This document shows positions 5,200 to 7,827 of a stretch of 7,827 nt of DNA, one piece after another. How positions within the stretch are numbered: position 1 is the first letter of the stretch; each line of letters opens with the position of its first letter. The notes below the pieces were generated by a model. It had not been told where the DNA came from. It saw only the letters and a program-made list of their open reading frames with translations, and made no database searches. The DNA lies in the NCBI GenBank assembly GCA_000715685.1, contig KL569466.1, positions 7,831-15,657 on the forward strand, given 5' to 3'. The position numbers were made by a program, and so were the translations under genes. The DNA comes from Streptomyces lilacinus (lineage in GTDB: Bacteria > Actinomycetota > Actinomycetes > Streptomycetales > Streptomycetaceae).

Positions 5200-6283
5200 A
5201 GGCCAGGCGGTGCATCCAGCCGTGGGTGTCCTCGGCGGCGCCGGTCTGGATGTCCAGGAGCGCCTTGCGGAGCTTCATGGTGACCTCGCCCGGCTGCCCG
5301 TCGCCGACGGTCCAGTTGCCCGTGGTGGACTTCACCGAGCCGACCGGGGTGATGACGGCGGCGGTGCCGCAGGCGAAGACCTCGGTGAGGGTGCCGTCCG
5401 CGTTGCCGTCCTTCCAGTCGTCGACCGAGATGCGGCTCTCGCCGACCTCGTAGCCGAGGTCGGCGGCGATCTCGAGGAGGGAGGCGCGGGTGATGCCGGG
5501 CAGCAGGGTGCCGGTGAGGCGCGGGGTGAGGATGCGGTTGCCGTACACGAAGTACAGGTTCATGCCGCCCATTTCCTCGATCCAGCGGCGCTCCACCGCG
5601 TCGAGCCAGACGACCTGGTCGCAGCCCTGCTCGGCGGCCTGCGCCTGGGCGACGAGGGAGGCGGCGTAGTTGCCCGCGCACTTGGCGGCGCCGGTGCCGC
5701 CGGGGGCGGCGCGCACGTACTCCTGGGACAGCCACACCGAGACCGGCTTGACGCCACCGGGGAAGTACGCGCCGGCGGGCGAGGCGATGACCACGAAGAG
5801 GTACTCGTTGGAGGGCCGCACGCCCAGGCCGACTTCGGTGGCGAACATGAACGGGCGCAGGTAGAGCGACTGCTCGCCGGAGCCCGGCACCCACTCCTTG
5901 TCCTGCCGCACCAGCGCGTCGCAGGCCTCGATGAAGGTCTCGACCGGCAGCTCGGGCATGGCCAGGCGGCGGGCGGAGTCCTGGAAGCGCTTGGCGTTCT
6001 CCTCGGGGCGGAAGGTGGCGACGGTGCCGTCGGGCTGCCGGTACGCCTTGAGGCCCTCGAAGATGGACTGGGCGTAGTGGAGCGTCATGTTCGCCGGGTC
6101 GATCGGCAGCGGCGCGTACGGAACGAGCTGGGCGTCGTGCCAGCCGCGGCCCTCCGTCCACTTGATGGTGACCATGTGGTCGGTGAAGTGGCGGCCGAAA
6201 CCGGGGTCGGCCAGGATGCGCTCGCGCTCCGCGGGGGACAGCGGGTGCGAGGAAGGCTTGAGCTCGATCGTGGGCGTCGTCAT
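5198..6283 (-). CDS. ilvE: Branched-chain amino acid aminotransferase
   Basis: A 361-residue PLP fold-type IV aminotransferase that interconverts Ile, Leu and Val with their 2-oxo acids using glutamate/2-oxoglutarate, in the cytoplasm. The PLP lysine is K201 in [14 protein letters not shown]. Other family marks are [15 protein letters not shown] (68-82), [11 protein letters not shown] (140-150), [18 protein letters not shown] (225-242), GTLLPGITR (258-266) and [15 protein letters not shown] (301-315). Length and motifs match the actinobacterial enzymes of about 360 residues. The ATG at 6283 ([16 protein letters not shown]) has AAGGA about 9 nt upstream; an in-frame start at 6325 would add 14 residues unlike the family and is not used. 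The gene follows leuB in the same direction with a 190-bp gap containing a hairpin and a possible promoter. It supplies the last step for the products of CimA and LeuB. Confidence 0.96.
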   Translation of the reverse strand: MTTPTIELKPSSHPLSPAERERILADPGFGRHFTDHMVTIKWTEGRGWHDAQLVPYAPLPIDPANMTLHYAQSIFEGLKAYRQPDGTVATFRPEENAKRFQDSARRLAMPELPVETFIEACDALVRQDKEWVPGSGEQSLYLRPFMFATEVGLGVRPSNEYLFVVIASPAGAYFPGGVKPVSVWLSQEYVRAAPGGTGAAKCAGNYAASLVAQAQAAEQGCDQVVWLDAVERRWIEEMGGMNLYFVYGNRILTPRLTGTLLPGITRASLLEIAADLGYEVGESRISVDDWKDGNADGTLTEVFACGTAAVITPVGSVKSTTGNWTVGDGQPGEVTMKLRKALLDIQTGAAEDTHGWMHRLA

Positions 6284-6383
6284 GAATGCGTGTCCTTCAC
6301 GTTGTGTGCGGCGGACCGCGCTCACTCCGTCCCGGTGGGATCGAGACGTCCGAGCTTCGCCTCATATCGCGGCCCCTCGTTCG

Positions 6384-6389
6384 ATTATC
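6384..6389 (-). promoter_or_regulatory. Possible -10 box of ilvE
   Basis: Minus-strand GATAAT closely resembles a -10 hexamer, in an AT-rich pocket about 100 nt upstream of the ilvE start. The matching -35 area (TTTTCC/TTTCCG, 17-18 nt upstream) is weak. The box sits within a dyad: CGAT-T-ATCG (6382-6390) inside CCCCTC/GAGGGG (6373-6378, 6396-6401), which may be an operator. Confidence 0.35.
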
Positions 6390-6416
6390 GCTCGTGAGGG
6401 GCGCGACGGAAAATGT

Positions 6417-6456
6417 GCGCGCGGCCGGGAATCGATGGTGGCATCCGGCCGCGCGC
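6417..6456 (-). terminator. Hairpin terminator after leuB
   Basis: A perfect 12-bp stem of GCGCGCGGCCGG (6417-6428) with CCGGCCGCGCGC (6445-6456) and a 16-nt loop, 17 nt after the leuB stop. On the minus strand it is followed by ACATTTTCC, a weak U-tract. Position and strength make it a likely leuB terminator, separating leuB from ilvE. Confidence 0.65.
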
Positions 6457-6473
6457 CTGTACGGCGGCCGGGA

Positions 6474-7529
6474 TCAGCCCGTTACGGAAGCGGCGAGAAC
6501 CCGGGATACGAGGGCGTCGCCGACCTCGTCCGTGCTGCGGGCCACGCCGTCCCGCGCCGCCACGTCGGCGGTCACCGCGCTCTCGACGCGGGCCGCCTCC
6601 GCCTCGTAGCCGAGGTGGCGCAGGAGGAGGGCGACGGACAGGACGGCGGCCGTCGGGTCGGCCTTGCCGGTGCCGGCGATGTCGGGCGCCGAGCCGTGCA
6701 CGGGCTCGAACATCGACGGGAAGGTCCCGGAGGCGTTGATGTTGCCGGAGGCGGCGAGTCCGATTCCGCCGGTGACGGCGGCGGCGAGGTCGGTGAGGAT
6801 GTCGCCGAAGAGGTTGTCGGTGACGATGACGTCGAAGCGCTCGGGCTGGGTGACGAAGAAGATCGTCGCGGCGTCGACGTGCAGGTAGTCGGTGGTGACC
6901 TCGGGGTACTCCCGGCCGACCCGGTCGAAGATGTTCTTCCACAGGTGGCCGGCGTGCACGAGGACGTTGTTCTTGTGCACGAGGGTGAGCCTGCGGCGCG
7001 GGCGGGCCTGGGCGCGCTCGTAGGCGTCGCGGACCACGCGCTCCACGCCGTGGGCGGTGTTGAGGCTGACCTCGGTGGCCACCTCGGCGGGGGTGCCGGT
7101 GCGCAGCGAGCCGCCGTTGCCGACGTACGGGCCCTCGGTGCCCTCGCGGACGACGACGAAGTCGATCTCCGGCCGCCCGGCCAGCGGGGTCGCCGCGCCC
7201 GGGAGGAGCCTGGAGGGGCGCAGGTTGACGTAGTGGTCGAAGGCGAAGCGCAGCTTGAGCAGCAGCCCGCGCTCGAGCACGCCGGAGGGCACGGAGGGGT
7301 CGCCGATCGCGCCGAGCAGGATCGCGTCGTGGTCCTTCAGGGACTCCAGCTCCGCGTCGGGCAGGGTCTCGCCGGTGGCGTGCCAGCGACGGGCGCCGAG
7401 GTCGTACTCCCGGGTCTCCAGCTTGACGTCCGAAGGGAGCACGGCCGACAGGACCTTGAGGCCCTGGGCCACCACTTCGGGGCCGATACCGTCACCGGGG
7501 ATCACTGCGAGGCGGAGGCTTCGAGACAT
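6474..7529 (-). CDS. leuB: 3-isopropylmalate dehydrogenase
   Basis: A 351-residue NAD-dependent decarboxylating dehydrogenase converting (2R,3S)-3-isopropylmalate to 2-oxoisocaproate in leucine synthesis. In organisms with CimA it also oxidises 3-methylmalate to 2-oxobutyrate. [10 protein letters not shown] lies at 11-20. The substrate-binding arginines are in [13 protein letters not shown] (R94, R104) and [10 protein letters not shown] (R128). VHKNNVL carries K186, HVDA has D219, and [15 protein letters not shown] has the metal aspartates D243 and D247. The NAD site is [14 protein letters not shown] (279-292). The sequence follows the compact actinobacterial type ([19 protein letters not shown]). 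I chose the ATG at 7529 because [14 protein letters not shown] matches family N-termini. AGGAG (7547-7543) is 13 nt upstream, rather far. An in-frame GTG at 7565 would add 12 residues. It is the first gene of the minus-strand cluster. Confidence 0.95.
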   Translation of the reverse strand: MSRSLRLAVIPGDGIGPEVVAQGLKVLSAVLPSDVKLETREYDLGARRWHATGETLPDAELESLKDHDAILLGAIGDPSVPSGVLERGLLLKLRFAFDHYVNLRPSRLLPGAATPLAGRPEIDFVVVREGTEGPYVGNGGSLRTGTPAEVATEVSLNTAHGVERVVRDAYERAQARPRRRLTLVHKNNVLVHAGHLWKNIFDRVGREYPEVTTDYLHVDAATIFFVTQPERFDVIVTDNLFGDILTDLAAAVTGGIGLAASGNINASGTFPSMFEPVHGSAPDIAGTGKADPTAAVLSVALLLRHLGYEAEAARVESAVTADVAARDGVARSTDEVGDALVSRVLAASVTG

Positions 7530-7574
7530 ACCCGGGACCGTACTCCTCGTCCCGCAGAATGACACGCACCGTCC

Positions 7575-7580
7575 ACATTA
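7575..7580 (-). promoter_or_regulatory. Possible -10 box of leuB
   Basis: Minus-strand TAATGT fits TANNNT and lies 46 nt upstream of the chosen leuB ATG. The hexamer CTGTCC, 17 nt further upstream, is a partial -35 match. The box lies in the gap between leuB and the divergent gene at the right edge. Confidence 0.4.
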
Positions 7581-7659
7581 CGGACGCTTGCGAGCCGGAC
7601 AGGCCACATTCCCCGAAAACATGTGTCCGCGCCACCTGTCCCTGGGCACGTTCCCGGGC

Positions 7660-7827
7660 ATGGACACACCACGGGTGGGAATTCCCGACCGGCTGGCACG
7701 CCGGATGACGATGGCAGAACAGCACGAATACCTCCGCACCAAGCTCACCCGCCGCGGCCTGCTGCGGGCGAGCGCCGCGACGGCGGGGACCATCGCGGGC
7801 ACGGGCCTGCTGGGCACCGCCGGCACG
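7660..7827 (+). CDS. N-terminus of a Tat-exported protein, possibly a purple acid phosphatase-like metallophosphoesterase (3' partial)
   Basis: Fifty-six codons are visible before the right edge. From the ATG at 7660 the frame reads MDTPRVGIPDRLARRMTMAE, then QHEYLRTKLTRRGLLRASAA and a hydrophobic alanine/glycine-rich stretch. LTRRGLLRAS followed by ATAGTIAGTGLLGTAGT is a twin-arginine signal, so the protein is exported folded. The GIPDRLARRMTMAEQHEYL lead-in resembles, from memory, Streptomyces metallophosphoesterases, but no catalytic residue lies in the window and the function is uncertain. No good Shine-Dalgarno sequence precedes the ATG; GTG at 7675 (giving MGIPDRL) or ATG at 7705 are alternative starts. 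It is divergent from leuB. Confidence 0.6.
   Translation, partial: MDTPRVGIPDRLARRMTMAEQHEYLRTKLTRRGLLRASAATAGTIAGTGLLGTAGT

Noticed and set aside
4355..6397. A 680-codon open frame on the plus strand
   Set aside because: It is antisense to the transporter and ilvE, has low-complexity composition rich in Gly, Ala, Val and Arg, and arises from GC-rich third positions.
6087..7562. A 491-codon plus-strand open frame opposite leuB
   Set aside because: It is an antisense shadow of leuB and ilvE, whose frames carry all catalytic residues.
7622..7668. Inverted TGTGTCC/GGACACA around the right-edge gene start
   Set aside because: Seven-base arms 33 nt apart in GC-rich sequence are likely by chance, and the right arm lies inside the coding start.

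Overview
The window comes from a high-GC actinomycete, almost certainly Streptomyces or a close relative. The coding sequence uses C/G third positions almost throughout, one gene appears leaderless with a TANNNT -10 box, hairpins sit between genes, and the protein sequences resemble Streptomyces branched-chain amino acid enzymes.

Left part (1-1916): an FAD-dependent aromatic-type monooxygenase (minus strand, cut off by the left edge) is divergent from a TetR-family regulator (plus strand). Their shared 110-bp intergenic region carries the tetR promoter and a candidate operator. The tetR 3' end contains three tandem 18-bp repeats and overlaps the 3' end of cimA by 40 bp, tail to tail.

Central and right part (1877-7529): four minus-strand genes, in transcription order leuB (3-isopropylmalate dehydrogenase), ilvE (branched-chain aminotransferase), an MFS transporter of the metabolite:H+ symporter type, and cimA ((R)-citramalate synthase). 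CimA makes citramalate from pyruvate and acetyl-CoA. LeuB serves both the citramalate route to 2-oxobutyrate and the leucine pathway. IlvE carries out the last transamination for Ile, Leu and Val. Hairpins after leuB, after ilvE and upstream of cimA suggest separate or attenuated transcription units. The cimA leader holds an intrinsic terminator preceded by a possible 16-residue leader peptide with two adjacent ATT isoleucine codons, so it is a candidate isoleucine attenuator.

Right edge (7660-7827): the plus-strand start of a Tat-exported protein, divergent from leuB.

The clearest anomaly is not biological. At 4173-4202 the transporter gene is interrupted by two head-to-head, partly collapsed Tn5 mosaic ends, the sequence used in Nextera libraries. 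The frame changes across this point, and about 30 codons (most of the second LSDRxGRR loop and the start of TM9) appear to be missing. This is an assembly artefact: the chromosome probably carries an intact transporter. I found no convincing new defence, mobile or RNA system; the attenuator and the HxQ metal site in CimA are the biological points most worth checking.
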